Source: Collinsella sp.
GTDB lineage: Bacteria; Actinomycetota; Coriobacteriia; Coriobacteriales; Coriobacteriaceae
Direction: 5' to 3'
Assembly: GCA_022728415.1 (NCBI GenBank)
Contig: JAIJJM010000177.1
Span: 1-5,378 of the forward strand
Length of the DNA stretch: 5,378 nucleotides
Shown: in pieces, positions 5,152-5,378 of the stretch
Layout of the letters: each line of letters starts with the position of its first letter
How positions within the stretch are numbered: position 1 is the first letter of the stretch
Notes under the pieces: model-generated
Databases searched by the model: none
Told to the model about the DNA's origin: nothing
The model's input: only the letters and a program-made list of their open reading frames with translations
Made by a program: the position numbers and the translations under genes

Positions 5152-5378
5152 ATGATTGGGTTAGCAATAATGGCCTGGTTGACCGTGCTGATTTGCTACG
5201 GCGGCAACTGGGTTCTCGGTCAGTGCATGATCGAGCGTCCTCTCGTGGTAGGTCTCGTTGCGGGCCTCCTGATGGGCGACGTCAAGACCGGTGTCATCAT
5301 CGGTGCCTCTCTCGAGGCGATCTTCATGGGCGCGGTTAACATCGGTGGCGCCATCTCCGCGAGCTCCGGCGCCGACTT
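5152..5378 (+). CDS. PTS mannose/sorbose-family EIIC subunit, N-terminal part
   Basis: Membrane channel subunit of the mannose-class PTS; only the first 75 residues lie in the window and the frame is open to the edge. After a first hydrophobic helix (about residues 2-24) comes ERPLVVGLVAGLLMGDVKTG, then VIIGASLEAIFMGAVNIGGA, matching the conserved EIIC-Sor block (GL..G...GD.KTG...GA.LE.IFMG...IGGA). The start ATG at 5152 is preceded by AAGGAAG (5141-5147). Family members are about 250-270 aa, so most of the protein is outside. With EIIA and EIIB just upstream the missing partner is EIID, expected next. It would form the sugar translocation path with EIID in the cytoplasmic membrane. Confidence 0.92.
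   Translation, partial: MIGLAIMAWLTVLICYGGNWVLGQCMIERPLVVGLVAGLLMGDVKTGVIIGASLEAIFMGAVNIGGAISASSGAD

Noticed and set aside
5112..5339. Plus-strand open frame of 75 codons at the right edge
   Set aside because: Out of frame with EIIC, Arg/Ser-rich, and begins inside the hairpin; the EIIC frame from 5152 fits its family closely.

Overview
The window is a carbohydrate-uptake locus from a high-GC bacterium. Strong G/C preference at third codon positions, AGGAG-type ribosome binding sites and a mannose-family PTS with separately encoded subunits suggest an actinomycete, plausibly a gut Coriobacteriia relative (Collinsella/Olsenella type). That placement is an inference from style and gene content; no rRNA or other marker is present.

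Layout. The left third is on the minus strand: an RpiR-type sugar-phosphate-sensing regulator (796-1659), then 49 nt downstream a Cof-type HAD phosphatase (1-746), cut off at its C-terminus by the window edge. A 300-bp non-coding region (1660-1959) separates this pair from a plus-strand series and holds several symmetrical TGAAA/TTTCA motifs, including a perfect 10+10 bp inverted repeat. The plus strand then carries a 12-helix MFS permease (1960-3162), a class II ketose-bisphosphate aldolase (3277-4131), and PTS mannose/sorbose-family EIIA (4142-4570), EIIB (4602-5105) and the first 75 codons of EIIC (5152 to the window end). EIID would be expected beyond the right edge.

How it may work together (inference). 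The PTS would import and phosphorylate a hexose or hexose derivative, and after any further kinase or isomerase steps encoded elsewhere the aldolase would split a ketose-bisphosphate into trioses. The RpiR protein, with its SIS sugar-phosphate domain, is the natural candidate to read the TGAAA/TTTCA sites between the divergent units. The HAD phosphatase could relieve sugar-phosphate build-up. The MFS permease could be a second entry route or an exporter.

The parts most worth a second look are the operator-rich divergent region, the aldolase's unusual active-site loops, and the pairing of an MFS permease with a PTS beside one aldolase. I see no phage, CRISPR, insertion sequence, rRNA or tRNA. 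The families are all known; any novelty lies in the substrate and in the regulatory architecture.
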